Positions 47,022 to 58,420 of a stretch of DNA of 64,000 bases are shown piece by piece (the stretch's first letter is position 1; every line of letters starts with the position of its first letter). Origin of the DNA: Oxytricha trifallax (Eukaryota; Ciliophora; Spirotrichea; Sporadotrichida; Oxytrichidae); NCBI GenBank assembly GCA_000711775.1, contig ARYC01017192.1:1-64000 (forward strand), read 5' to 3'. The translations under genes were made by a program, and so were the position numbers. Under the pieces are notes generated by a model. It did no database searches, was not told the DNA's origin, and was given only the letters and a program-made list of their open reading frames with translations.

Positions 47022-50000
47022 CATATGTAGTACAATCGCTGATACGATACAAGCGATAAATAAATACATCCTTAACATCGTTGTAGATTACAGTACAAAC
47101 CTAGACTGGATTTTATGACACAACTCCCTAGTATAATTTATGAATAGGTCAACTATAACAAAATTATTTTGTTGTAGATAATTTTGTTAAGTTCAATTTG
47201 ATTTTTCCACTCTGGTCTAAGTCCACGATCTTTCTTGATAATATCAGCTGTGTCATCAAGTTTGTTAGGATTTTTATGTAATGGCTCTTATCTTCTACTT
47301 TTCTTATCTTCACGCTTCTTCTTGTCTGGGGAAGGCTAGTCTCTAACCTCCTCTTGTAATTTTTAGAACTAATCTTTATTGTTTAAAATCTATCTGATAT
47401 CATAAGTGAGTTTCTTCCTTCTGATTTCAGTGGTCTTTGCCTCATCAGAGAATACTATCTTGTGAGCTAGTAAAGTTGCAGCGTCTTTTAGCATACTGTA
47501 ATAGATTAGTTTGACTTAGTTGGTTATATACTTTTCTTTCTTCAAAATTCTAACGATTTCAGTGAGTGGCTGGTAATCTTTGATCCAGATGTTTCTAGTC
47601 AAACTGTAAGCTCTGATTCCAATAGTATATTCATTTAATTCATCATTTTCGGTATCTAATGGATAGAAGGAGTAACGAACATCAGTGACATAGTTATTAT
47701 AGCTTTTCAAAGTCACTTCCATAAAGAAAATGTCCATAGCATTTTCATTGAACACATGATCTTAGAAGAGTACTTCCCTAAGTGGTTCTTTAAAACTCTC
47801 GCAAATTAAAATTACATCACCAGAAGGGTTTTATTGCAAATCTGTTCTTTTAATAAGCTCAGTCCAAAGACCAACAGCTGGGTTTTTGGCATCGTTTAAC
47901 CCTGAATAATTTAAAATTTCATGATCCATATTGAAGAGATCTGAAGGATAGAAAGTCACAGTGAAGGTGCGCTATGTCTTAATAAAATAAATCTACCACA
48001 TCCAGCATTCCATTGTTGGGTAAAGTACAACAGTAATGATACAATACTAAATCGGAACTAAAGACTTGAAAACTTTAGGCATCTAAATGATAATCTCATG
48101 GTTTGAGGATGTGAGTTTGAGAGTTCTTAAATCATTGGATTAAAAAATTGGCAAATCTTTCTCAATAATAAGTTTATTTCTCAAACTTAGAGTAGGTGGT
48201 TCTCTATGATGTTTTTTAGCTTTCATTTAATCCAAACTGAAGGGTAAAGCATTATTGTCTTCATCTTTATTTTACTCATCAATTCGTTTCTATAAAGTTT
48301 AATATACTTCCAAAAGCTTGAGTTTATAAACTTAATCACTTTAAATTGGCTGAACTTATCCACTCTCATCTAGTGGTCTAGCAAAATGAGGCAATTTCCA
48401 ATACAACTAATAGCCAACTTTAGATCTAAAGACAAACAAATTTCTAATGTAATCTTATAAAAGCAAAACTAAGTTAGGCTTTATCATATTTGGATGATCT
48501 TAATAAAACTTGAATATATCACTTTAGTAATAGTTAACTAAGTCCTCATAGGAGATTACAGCTTCATAATTTCTACTGTTAAATATATTGAATATGTTTA
48601 TTTTCCATATTCTAATCTTCTAAAATCTTTTCAAGACTTAAACCCCTGTTCTAAAATTATTTGTGGCATCTTCAAGCACCATATGCTTATTGCCATGCAG
48701 AACCTAAGAGTCTGCGTCCTTGGCTTAAATTTGTTCTACATCTAAATTGAATTCAGTGACAGTAACAAGCATCCTGCCGCCTAAATTGTCAAAATAGACT
48801 ATTCCCTAAAATTATCTGTAGTTATCTTTTTGCATAGTTCTCATTAAATTTTCATTACATATCAGCATGTTAATATAGTTTTACCCAAGGTTTATGTTTT
48901 TATCTTTTCTTACGTTAAAATTAAGCTTCAGGTACGATCCATTTAGTTTCTTATTTACTGCTAAAATCCCAATACAAAAAATAACTATTTTTATAATATG
49001 CAGCAAAAATAATTTAACCTTTTTGTATTTTTTATTTTAGAATATTGAAGTTAAATTTCCTTTAAAAATAGTAACTATTATAGAAGCGTATGATTCAGAT
49101 ATAGACTCAAATTTTATTGAATAAATTTTCAATTTATTCTTTGGTGTTTATCATAGATTGAAGTTGATTGACAACCATCTTCATTGATGATTAATTACAT
49201 ATTCTAATGATATCTTTAATAGTTTTTTAATGTGTAACTTTCAAATCATAGATATCATGATAAATCGTGTTAAAAGCTTTGATCTATAGTATCGGAGTAT
49301 ATCCCATAACATAGTAATCTATTCTTAAATTGAATGTATTTTTATAGCCATCCTTCCCTGCAATTTGAACTTGACCCAAATATATACCATCTGATTGTGG
49401 AAATTTGCTTAAAGTTAAATTGAACATGTTATTTGGATCATTTATATATTCTCTGGTGTTTTCATCTATCAAAAGCTCGGGTTTTCTGTTGCCCTCCACT
49501 ATTTATATGGTGATTGCTTGGCCGACTTTATCCTCATAAATTGGCTCATAACCATAATATACATTTTCTTTGTCTTAAACGATGCCCTCATTCTAAATCT
49601 CTAAACTTATTAATTTATCAATTCGAGTATACTTTTTAAAACTTATTCTAAAGTAAAAAAATAATTTAATTTCCAAAAAATTTATGTTTAAAATTTTTTA
49701 ATTGAAATAAAGCAAACTTGTAATCATAATTATCAAAAATAATTAAAAAGAATTTTGAAAATTTAATTGACGAGTCTTGGATCCTCATAAAAAGGAAAAA
49801 TTGGATAATCATAGAATGATGGATCAAACTCCTTCTCCAAGAAATCATCGTAATAAAAAATCATTCGATTCTCTTACTTCTTCTTTTTTATGTTGTCTAG
49901 ATTCAAATAAATTTTCTCAAACTTATACTATCTCATATCTAACCTATCCATGTCAACTTGTACTCTACAATCGTATATAAACAAGCACTCAGCAAAGAAA

Positions 50001-50632
50001 TTATAGAAAGTAAACCTCTCCCTCTAATTAAATCTCCTTCTAGTCATAAATTCCTTAGCAGACCACTTGAAATTGAACTTCGAAAAGAATCCTTCTAAAG
50101 ATTCCCAATTAAGATTGAATGAATCATCCCAATTAGTGGTGCTGATCTTTGAACAAACTTTTATCTCGGCGTAAGATTTGTAGTTAGTTTTCTTCTTAGT
50201 GAACTTTTCCTGCTCTATATCAATTTTCTCCATTTCCTTTATATCATGATGTTATTCCTGATCGTATTATAGCACATGAGGGTGATGCGAGACAAATTCA
50301 CAAGGCCTAGCTTTCATTCTTTCAAGCTAGTTAGCTCGCTCTTCATCACTATCATCCCCTGAAAACCTCTTAATTCGTTCGTCTATTAGCATTCTCATGT
50401 TCTCATAGTTGCTAGTAATCTTTCTGAAAATGAGAGTCAATAAATAGTAATTTGTTTCTATTTTAATCACTCCCTATTCCAGAAGTTCCTACTCCCAAAT
50501 GAAATCTTCAACTTCTTATTTGGTTTTTTACTAATCCATTAATTTACCAATCATATCTTCCTTCTCTTAAATTTAGAGTTAGTACTACTAATTATCTTCA
50601 TCGTTTATTTTCATGTCTTAGTTTTCTTGAAT
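47022..50632 (-). CDS. 3' part of a large unknown gene split by the TBE-like transposon
   Basis: Continuation of the gene at 54,650-55,964. After the transposon the frame reads QENQDMKINDEDNQQYQ and goes on through charged helices (IGKLMDQQKTKQEVEDF), KIDIEQEKFTKKKTNYKSY and NWDDSFNLNWESLEGFFSKF. Intron-like gaps then lead to beta-rich segments (SDGIYLGQVQIAGKDGY, FNLRIDYYVMGY) and a long region with LPHFARPLDESGQVQP and VFNENAMDIFFMEVTLKSYN. A Lys-rich tail (SPDKKKREDKKSRRQ) precedes RGLRPEWKNQIELNKI. TGA at 47,022 is a probable end. Parts resemble C2-type beta sandwiches, but no family is certain. Taken alone, ATG at 50,614 would be a possible start; the upstream frame makes that unlikely. 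Confidence 0.68.
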
Positions 50633-50676
50633 TATCAAAATTGAAGAAAAATATGTAAATTGATTAAATTAATTAA
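50633..50676 (+). repeat. Left terminal inverted repeat of the TBE-like element
   Basis: 44 bp, starts TATCAAAATTGAAG and ends TTAATTAA-like sequence; exact inverted copy at 54,606-54,649. Contains no C4A4/G4T4 unit. The TGA stop of the pseudokinase gene lies only 5 bp further in. Confidence 0.93.
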
Positions 50677-50680
50677 GATG

Positions 50681-52204
50681 TCAGACTAAAATAAATAATT
50701 ATACCTATGACTTTAAGTCCTATAAAGTAGGAAGTTGTTCTAAACTTTTTGAAACATATTTCAATATAAACCTTTCACTTTTGGGTAGTATCTTGTCTTG
50801 ACGAATCTTATCAATTATGTCTAATATATTTTTGCATGTTTTTTTTAATTCGATAAAACTTTTACCAACAAGAATTTAAATGAGTACAACTACTAAAGAA
50901 AATACGTCCTATCTACTGTCTCCATATTCAACCTCATCATTGTTTGTTTGATCTTAGTAAATTGTGACAGGCATAGAACCTGCATATAGGTTCACATTTT
51001 GAAAAGTCGAGTATTTATAATTTGTTAAGAAAACTTACTAATTGTCAGCATCCTTTACTTTTATAGTTTTGACTGATAAGAATCGATGAATTATACCTAC
51101 TGAATGAAGTTTGGATACGGTGTCTATTACTATAATCAGAAGTTTTAGATTTAATTACTTGTCATTTTGCATTAAGTACTACCCTAATGAACACTCCCAG
51201 TTTAGCCTTTTTACTGATATTGCTTAATTGTTATATGTAATTGCCAAAACCTAATCCGAGTTTTCTGCAGCTTCCATTTACTTTACATAAGACATAATCT
51301 TAAACTCCGACCAAAATTCTTGTACTAAGTTAAAATTCTAGTTTAGGTCTTAAAAGCTAAAGTCAGTTTATTTGCCTAGTACTTAATTAAATTTTGCCTC
51401 ATTTTAGAATAGGATTTACTACTATTCTGACAATTCTAGAATCATTTGTACCTCATGTTTAATGAAATGATTTAAGTTTACTGAAAAACTTAATCTTGCG
51501 TCTTCATATTTTTTATCAATGATTTACTTTGGAGCTGACATAATTGTGTCTATATACTGAACACTAGAGTCTTCATTTTGTTATATTAGATTGTTCAATG
51601 AATCTTGAGATTAGTCATTTCGCTAAGAAACATCAAAGTTAGACTGATTTTCATTTAAAATATTTTTGGGGTTAGGTCTATTTTGCATAATCTTCTCTAT
51701 CTAGTTCATAACCTAAAATATTAGAAATTTTATGACTTACTATTTATGGGTAACCAGCCTAGGTAAGAGCATTTTTATCATGGGCGCTCAAGTGAATTAA
51801 GAGTAGTTATTTAGATTTGTAGATCTTTTATAGCTTAATCCTGCTGCAAACCAAGCATTTATAGACCCCTCCCTTTTTAAGTTGGATAAATTTACCATCT
51901 TTTCGACTATGGGTTTTTAGTGTCTTTTTAACTCAACCCCTGTGTATACTTATTTGCATAAAAGACATTCATAGAGATTTTTTGGCTTTTTAGATTTATT
52001 GTTTGCTCGAGCAGTCCTTCAAGCTTACCATCTAATGTAAAATTGTTAATATCTTGAATCTTGTTTGTTGACAATTATCTAAGATTGATTTAGCTGCTCC
52101 TCAGTATTTTATGAGTGGCTGCTTTATATAGAATAATTGCTTTTATTTAAGGACTCATCGCTTGAATCAAAATTTGAAGAAAGTGAAGAGGACGATTTCC
52201 TCAT
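50681..52204 (-). CDS. Transposon-borne zinc-finger pseudokinase (TBE 57-kDa class)
   Basis: Starts MRKSSSSLSSNFDSSDESLN. A C2H2-like finger (YECLLCKQVYTGVELKRH, then LKTHSRKDGKF in a frame shifted by one base near 51,930) is followed by a second Cys-pair/His-pair segment (YKCLVCSRIKLQKIYKS, LLLIHLSAH). After an intron of about 28 nt near 51,720 comes a kinase-like domain: LLIIVIDTVSKLHSVGIIHR, then FLSVKTIKVK instead of DLKxxN, LTNYKYS where DFG is expected, and RQDVFSLVVVLIQILVGK. Catalytic Asp residues are missing, so catalysis is unlikely. Length is about 490-500 residues, close to 57 kDa. A TGA near 52,015 and the one-base shift suggest decay or unresolved introns. The partner genes are the central ORF and the transposase. 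Confidence 0.72.
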
Positions 52205-52730
52205 ATTTAATAGAATTTAATTTAAGTATTAGAAAATATAGGCATTATATAATAACTTAAAACATTAAATCAGGGGTCAGGGGAAAACTTTTTGTAAAAT
52301 TTTATGCTCACAAAAAAAATGATTATTTTGCTGAAAGGTTACACAAAAGAAATTGAAAGGTTGCTAAAAAGGAGTCATAATCCCATTCTATTATTGGTGA
52401 AAGGTTCCTTGAAAGAAGCTGAAATGATCCTGATAATTATGTAAGTTGACATAATTTTTATTTTGATTATGTGATTATACATAAATTTATTTTCCTACTT
52501 TTTGACAGTCTTATTTATCAATATTACAGTCAATAAGTTAATACCATAAGTATTAATGGAATTGAGGCTTTCGCTACTCATATATAGTAATTTAAATTTA
52601 GGTAAGCATACTTAAATTAAACCAATAGAATTTTTATTTTATGTTAATATACATAAATACTCCAATACAATTTATACTTATTAAAACCTATTAATTAGTT
52701 AGTTAGCTTTAGTTTATACTATTAAATAGC
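52205..52730. other. Intergenic spacer inside the transposon
   Basis: About 525 bp between the divergently arranged pseudokinase gene and the central ORF, AT-rich and without a recognisable gene. It must contain the 5' flanks of both; no motif is evident. Confidence 0.45.
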
Positions 52731-53466
52731 ATGAACATGAATTAAAATCGTGAGGGACCTTAGGCAAATATCACGAACATATATTACAGAACGCTAGATG
52801 GGAGCCTTAACACTAAATCAGATTGGTACAATCACCTCAAATACTCACGTAAATTATTGTGTCTAACAAGTATAGTTGGCTATCATCTTCCAAGCTATAA
52901 GAAAACAAGCATGAGATTCATTAAAGATGTCCTGGCTTCAAGAAAAGAGTTATTAAAGTCAGCTGATGTCATTTATGTGAACGTACCTAATTATCCAGAA
53001 TTGGGGGTCCTAAACATATTTAATTATGTCAAGGATGATGAAGTCGTCAATAGATATCTTGGTGTATATGATGGTCCAAAGGACCTCCCTGATAAGCATT
53101 TCTTTTATGGGGTCTTGGGAACGCTAAAAAATGAATGGTCGACATAAATAGTTATGTCTTAGCAAACTCAAAGAAATTAAGCGACTGATGACTAACAGTT
53201 AGGGGAAACTATAGAGATAAGTTAGGAATTCCTTAAAGAGATTTAATCCGTTCCACATTTTTCTAGTAAGTATGCATAAATTTTTTATGTTTATAGAGCG
53301 CAAAGGAAAGGCACTGGCATTACTGAAACAAAAGTCATTGGGGAGAAAACAGCCCAAGAAACGTAAAGGTACGAGATATCTGGTTTTGAAGAAGAATAAA
53401 AACAAGGGAACAATTTTTAGTAGACTTAATCGAATATGTCTTTTAGAGAAGAAAATGCAATCATGA
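52731..53466 (+). CDS. Transposon central ORF (positional counterpart of the TBE 22-kDa gene)
   Basis: Starts MNMNQNREGPQANITNIYYR, then WYNHLKYSRKLLCLTSIVGY, FIKDVLASRKELLKSADVIY and LNIFNYVKDDEVVNRYLGVY, and ends the first exon in an acidic Gln/Glu stretch (QEFLKEIQSVPHFS). A 31-nt intron (53,266-53,296, GTAAGT to TATAG) leads in phase to a very basic tail (RKGKALALLKQKSLGRKQPK) and TGA at 53,464-53,466. Using a GT two codons further in would give a different, acidic and longer tail, so the C terminus is not settled. About 234 residues. No domain recognised; the function of the corresponding TBE protein is unknown to me. Correspondence rests on position and size only. Confidence 0.66.
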
Positions 53467-53561
53467 AGAGCCCTCCTGGTAAAAGACTTTAATTGTACTG
53501 AATTAGTTAAGACTTAATTAAATTAATAATTTAAGTTAGTGTATATTAAAGAACATTAAAC

Positions 53562-54574
53562 TCAGATAAGCATTTTAAGTTAATCCAAACAAAACATCTC
53601 ACTTTTAATACAATCGTTTATGTTAATTTTCAATATTGAATCTTGAACTATCTAGAAATGTTTTTTGTTTGACAATTTGAATTAAAGATTAATTAAGTCT
53701 TTCTTATATTTTTGTTTAACTCTTGAAAAGATGTTTTCTATACAGTTGAATTTTGAAGAGTATGCTGCATTAAATAATAGAGTCCATCCATTTTGTTCCA
53801 CATACTGTTTAATTATTTTAGAGTGGTGAGCCCTGAGATTGTCAAGGAATATAGTAAGGTTTAAATTTTTATATCTAACTTCTAGATCTTGAAGTACTTA
53901 AAGCAAATCATCAGTTTTTATTGACTTTGGTTTTATTCTTAAACATTCCAGTCCATACTTTGAACTAATTACAACAGCAGCTGCCAAAGTATCTAAATTC
54001 ACTCCCCCTTTTAATAAAACTTGATTCCTATATTTATGAGCCCAAGATTTGTAAGTAATTGAATGAGGTTTAAAAATTGTCTCATCTAAGTACACAATAT
54101 TTTCCCCATTTTCAATTATTTTATTCAATTGTGTAAAAACTCTTAATAAATCTATTTTATTTACTACTTTTTTAGTTCAGTAAGATTGTAGTCTGTTTTT
54201 GTCACTTTGTATTTGATTCCATTTTATTTGAATAATGAGTATAAACTAGAAGTTGAAATTTTAACCTCTGGAAATTTTCTATGAAAAAGCTAAGCTCTTT
54301 ATAGTATTGATAAAAGCATCTACTCTTAAAGAGTTTATTGTGAAAGAATGTAATTAAGATGTTCTTAAGTCAATTAAACCTTTTTATTTTTTAGTTTTTG
54401 GCCTTACATAAAACCATTTTTTAGGTTTTTCAGGACTTTTTATACTTATTTTTCTGAAATATGTAAAATTTAAGATATTTCTTTTATGGTGGCATACACT
54501 TTGTATTTTAGTTTATTATTTTTGTCAAAATCTTAGAATTCAAATAAGCTTATAATAACTTGCTTGTAGTTCAT
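53562..54574 (-). CDS. DD34E transposase of the TBE-like element (42-kDa class)
   Basis: Starts MNYKQVIISLFEFQDFD at 54,574, just inside the right terminal repeat. Helix-turn-helix: KEISQILHISEKQVQKVLKN. Catalytic residues: Asp in NIVYLDETIFKPH, Asp in LTIFLDNLRAHHSK and Glu in SSKFNCIENIFSRVKQ, the last two 34 residues apart. YKSWAHKYRNQVLLKGGVNL gives the usual Trp-containing strand. Size is about 337 residues, near 40 kDa. One frame change occurs around 54,150-54,170 at a run of A (ELKKK), either a real lesion, a tiny intron or a sequence error. All catalytic acids are kept, so the source family may be active. In hypotrichs such transposases take part in germline DNA elimination; a role here is inference. 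Confidence 0.87.
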
Positions 54575-54605
54575 TTTTTTACCCCATTATAAATATATTA
54601 TCAAG

Positions 54606-54649
54606 TTAATTAATTTAATCAATTTACATATTTTTCTTCAATTTTGATA
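54606..54649 (-). repeat. Right terminal inverted repeat of the TBE-like element
   Basis: Exact inverted copy of 50,633-50,676, followed by AAT (54,650-54,652), the second target-site copy. Confidence 0.93.
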
Positions 54650-55964
54650 AATATTGAATATTCCACTTTTAGTAGCTACTGACCTGAGGCCTATTGTATT
54701 TAGTGGATTCATGCCCCTTGCAGTATTAATAAGTCCTTCTTTAGATCCTAGAAGTTCTTTATCTATATCATTGTAAGTGTTGGTGTCATTAAATTCGCCT
54801 ATTTCGTTTGATGATTTTATAGTGTTATAGTCCTCTACTTATATCTATCTCTTGTTTTTAAAATCCTTAACTTTCTGAACTGATTATTAAATTTATATAG
54901 CTCTTTCATTGAACTACTTTGGATATTGAATATTAAAGCCAAACATTTTAAGCAGATCAGAAGATAGCTATTCAGCTTTACATGCTATTTAGACATTTTT
55001 CTATCTCCTAATTAACCATTCCTTGGCAAGCAGAGATTCTTTGACATCTCTTGGTACTAAGCACCAACCGTTCATTTATCTTCTCAAAAACAAGCATTCT
55101 ACTATTATTTTTAACTTTAAAGCTGCTCTATCAATGCAATTGTAATCAATGATTTAGAGAGGTGGTAGCCCTCTACGTTTTCTCCTTTCTTCATTCATAA
55201 TTGCGATATTATCTTCAATTAATCCGGACTTTTTCATTTTCTCAGAGTAATTCAAAGCTTAAAGATTTTACATCAATTTATACTGGCCTATATCTTGCCT
55301 AGGTAAGCTGACGAAATGCATTTTTAGAAAGAATTCAAATGGATTGATCTTTCTTGTAAAGACTGGCTCATAAAGTTCATCAGTCTTTATTCTCACTCTC
55401 TTAATTGGCTTCCCATGATCATCAATTTATACTATATCTTTGTCATTATCTATCTTCTGCATTAGTTACTCATACATATTGATTTTCTGCTTGTAGCTGT
55501 TGAACAGCTAGTCCTTGTTAACTTTTAGTTGCTCAATTGGCCGTAATCTTGAGGCTTAGTTCAATTTTCTGTCAATTAAGTGGTCTGGGTTATTTTCTAG
55601 ACGATATTTTTCATAATCGAATCTGTCATCGTATTCTATCTCACTTGAGAAATTTAGTAAATCTTGATACTCTTCCTTTACTTCTTTAAGGTTTTAATCG
55701 AAATCTTAGACTTCATACATGTTGTTTTCAGAATGCACGAATACATTCAAAATTGATAATTCAAAAAGTTTTTTAACAGTTAATTTGAAGAAGTATGAAA
55801 AAGATTTTGATAGTAATATATAAATTCTTTAAGTCAGGGCGCTAATCAATCAAACCCATCATTTTCACTTAATGCCTTACCCAATTATTGAACAAGTAAA
55901 GGATAAAAGGCCATACAGTTTCAAACTCGAAGTTTTTATCAATATCTTTTGATATCTTAAGCAT
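54650..55964 (-). CDS. 5' part of the large unknown gene split by the transposon
   Basis: One frame runs from about 55,850 to the transposon: NNMYEVQDFDQNLKEVKEEY, RFDYEKYRLENNPDHLIDRK, KPIKRVRIKTDELYEPVF, NPFEFFLKMHFVSLPRQD, RRGLPPLQIIDYNCIDRAAL and GLINTARGMNPLNTIGLRS, ending KSGIFNI at the element. The gene continues in frame at 50,629 after removal of the element and one ATT. An upstream frame MLKISKDIDKNFEFETVWPF (ATG at 55,964) with a GTAAGG donor may be the first exon, but the phase to the main frame does not close, so the start is provisional. Coiled coil and charged helices dominate. A cilium-related role is possible from the neighbourhood but unsupported by a named domain. Confidence 0.66.
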
Positions 55965-56097
55965 ATATTAATAGAATAAAAACAAATAAACAATTAATAA
56001 TCAATTAGATAATTTAAGTAAAGTTAATAGGATGCTTGTATAATCTTATTTGTTTAGTTAATTATAAATTTAATCAGAAAATTTAAATTGCAAAAAA

Positions 56098-58125
56098 ATG
56101 AGAAAATAAAATCAGGGATCCCAGGAGAAATCAAATTTAAATAATTCAAATAAGAAAATAGGGAGTAGTTGAACAAATAGTTAGGGAGCAGCATCTAAAA
56201 ATCAATCATCATTAAAATCACCTGATAGGAAAAAGGAAACTATTAAGACTACCAATTTAAGTTAAGCAGATAAGAAGGATGAAGAATAAAAGTTTTAAGA
56301 GCATAGTGCTACACCTATATCGCAGAAACTTTCGGCTTCAGAACCTCCAAAAGTTATAAAAGGCATTTTGAAAAAGCCAAAAATTGATCTAGAATTTAAA
56401 CCAGCTACAAGCATGATGGATAACTATAGAAATCAAACTCCCACAGTATCTAGTTCAAACATAACTCCAATAATGAAGTCTTCATAGATCTCAAACACTC
56501 AGAACAACAGTTCATAGGCTAAATTAAGCTCCAGCTAGCAGTAAAAACCCTCTGAATTACAAAGTCAATTAAGTAGATAAACTGCGACTAATTAAACACC
56601 TCTGACAATTGTTTCAGCCTATCATAACTCGCTTAATTAGCAGCACTTGGCAACTCAGTAAGTTGATTCTGCTTTTGAGGAATATCTTAAAGTCTAAGAG
56701 GAGTTAGCAGCGAGGGGAGAAATAGAGGAAGCAATCAAGAACTTACAAGATGGACTTAATGAAAGACTAAATCTCTACCCTGCAAGAGATACTGGAGTTT
56801 AAACCCATGAAATAATAACTGATCTGATTATTATACAATTTTTATATTAATTAGTACTTTACGTTAAAATAATTTTTTAATCCTTTACATTTTTTAAATA
56901 AAAGATTTAAAGGTAATTTAAAAAGCAAAACTGGATTATTATTTATTATATATTGGGTAATAAATGATTTTATTACAATTGATAATATCTAATTTAAAAT
57001 ATTTTTCTTGAATAAAATCTGAAGCTATATAAAATTATTAATAAACTAAGTAAAATGGAATATTAAGTTTTGAGTGTGGTTGATATCTAAATTGATCAGT
57101 GAAATTGGAATTAGACTGGCGGTAAGATGTTTGAATAATGACAAAGCTGAGAAAGCAAATTAGTTTTTGAAGCTAGCAAGGAAACATACTGAACCACTCC
57201 CAAACTCAGATTGGAACGAAAATCCTGATTGGATGCTTACTAGAAAAAATGTATTCAAGAATCTTGCGCTATTTTATCAGAGGTATGCAATGTATCTACA
57301 ATTTATTTATTTCTTACAGGAAAGAAGATTGGAGTAAGGCGTTCGATTGCTTTAAGGTTGCTCTAAAATTGGAGAAAGACTTGAAGGAAAACTACTCAAA
57401 TACCTCACTCACTTGTGCAGTTATCTTATCTAAACTTAACAGATATGCGGAGTCGATTGAATATGCTCAGAATTGCATGAATTAAATTGAAACTCAAATG
57501 AATATAGACAGGAAAAAGCCATTCACTAATATTCTATGAATTAAACTGGAGATGCAAAAGACGATATCAGAAAGAAAGAATGTGCTAAAGACAACCAAGA
57601 GGAACTAGAACAAAGGATTCAGAAATGAGTGAGCGGAGAACCGCATTTAATTGCACCTTACCTTTCGAATCTTTATTATTGCTTTTAGTGACCACATTTA
57701 TATATACGAGTTGTTTTTATTTCGTACATTTAATTTACCCCAAATTACTCACTAACTAACTAATAACTTTTCTATGAATTAATTTTAATTTAAAATTAAA
57801 AAATCTAATGATTTTAGATTGGCAGAGTACAAGTTTTTCGGATCTGATCAAAATAAGGCAAGTGACTATGATAAAGTAATGACTTCCTATGCGATTTCTT
57901 TACATTTACTGGGCAACAACCTGGCAAATCTAAAATACATAAAAGAAGCAAAGGTTTTCCTGTCTAAAGCATCTTATGTCACTATTAACATGCTCAACAA
58001 GCCAAAATAAGACTTGCAGTTAGCTATCACAAATGACTTGAATAATTTATAGAAAAACTATAAAACACAGTTAAACTCTAATAAGAAGTAAGTTATGGAT
58101 GATATAGAACAATCATACTTATTAT
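56098..58125 (+). CDS. TPR-repeat protein with excision-type interruptions
   Basis: ATG at 56,098 opens a Lys/Ser/Gln-rich disordered N terminus (MRKQNQGSQEKSNLNNSNKK). TPR helices start at FEEYLKVQEELAARGEIEEA and LQDGLNERLNLYPARDTG. They continue after 57,096 with GIRLAVRCLNNDKAEKANQF and NVFKNLALFYQR, a 36-nt GT-AG intron (57,284-57,319), WSKAFDCFKVALKLEKDL and RYAESIEYAQNCMN. After 57,782 come RLAEYKFFGSDQNKASD and LANLKYIKEAKVFLSKASY. Two breaks lack GT donors: 56,829-57,096 and about 57,486-57,782. Both can be closed at short direct repeats to give one frame of TPR helices. The true end is unclear, since the frame stays open into AT-rich sequence. A scaffold role is inferred from the repeats. 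Confidence 0.74.
56829..57096. other. 268-bp excision-type segment in the TPR gene
   Basis: TGAT at 56,825-56,828 and 57,093-57,096. Closing at TGAT joins GATCTGAT to CAGTGAAATT and yields THEIITDLISEIGIRLAVRC in one frame. Without removal the frame ends in AT-rich sequence, and no GT-AG pair gives the right phase. Confidence 0.6.
57486..57782. other. 297-bp excision-type segment with triplicated 9-mer
   Basis: ATGAATTAA occurs at 57,477-57,485, 57,536-57,544 and 57,774-57,782. The second and third copies share 13 bp (TTCTATGAATTAA). Joining the first and third gives CMNQFQFKIKKSNDFRLAEY in an open frame. Reading on from the first copy is open for a further 18 codons to a TGA, so which copy is the true boundary is uncertain. 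Confidence 0.5.
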
Positions 58126-58420
58126 AATTTTAAATAAAGGGTTTTTAATTAAAATAAAGTTTAACTGAAATATATTTTTACACACTAACATCGGATTTAT
58201 TCAAAAAATGCAAATTTTATAATTACTAACTTCATTTTTGGAATATCAAAGAAAATAAGATAAAAGAAAAGACTATTTATGAATTGTACTCATACAAATT
58301 TTACATAAAAATTTTTCTAATATAAATATATTTTACATTAATATGATAAATTAAATATACTTTATTTTTAAATCACTACTGACAATAAAGACTAACTTGG
58401 CAAACAGCAGTTACAGCATA

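Larger units (their letters stand above)
50633..54649. mobile_element. 4,017-bp TBE-like transposon inserted in a host gene
   Basis: Both ends carry the same 44-bp inverted repeat (50,633-50,676 and 54,606-54,649), beginning TATCAAAATTGAAGAAAAAT; by eye it is perfect. The flanks are AAT at 50,630-50,632 and 54,650-54,652, a 3-bp target duplication (ATT on the host coding strand). Inside are three genes: a zinc-finger pseudokinase-like gene (minus), a central ORF (plus) and a DD34E transposase (minus). From established knowledge, hypotrich TBE elements are about 4.1 kb, duplicate ANT targets and encode 57-kDa zinc-finger/kinase, 22-kDa and 42-kDa transposase proteins. This element matches those points but lacks the C4A4 telomeric repeats at its ends. 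Excision leaving one ATT fuses the host gene in frame. Confidence 0.92.

Noticed and set aside
50633..54649. Reading the transposon target duplication as TA (Tc1/mariner style)
   Set aside because: TA borders are also possible, but closing at TA puts the host gene out of frame, whereas the 3-bp ATT closure restores it and matches TBE behaviour.
57532..57782. A 13-bp repeat TTCTATGAATTAA as the excision pointer
   Set aside because: Joining at these two copies leaves a TGA in frame; the shorter repeat with the copy at 57,477 keeps the frame open, so the 13-bp match is reported only as part of the triplication.
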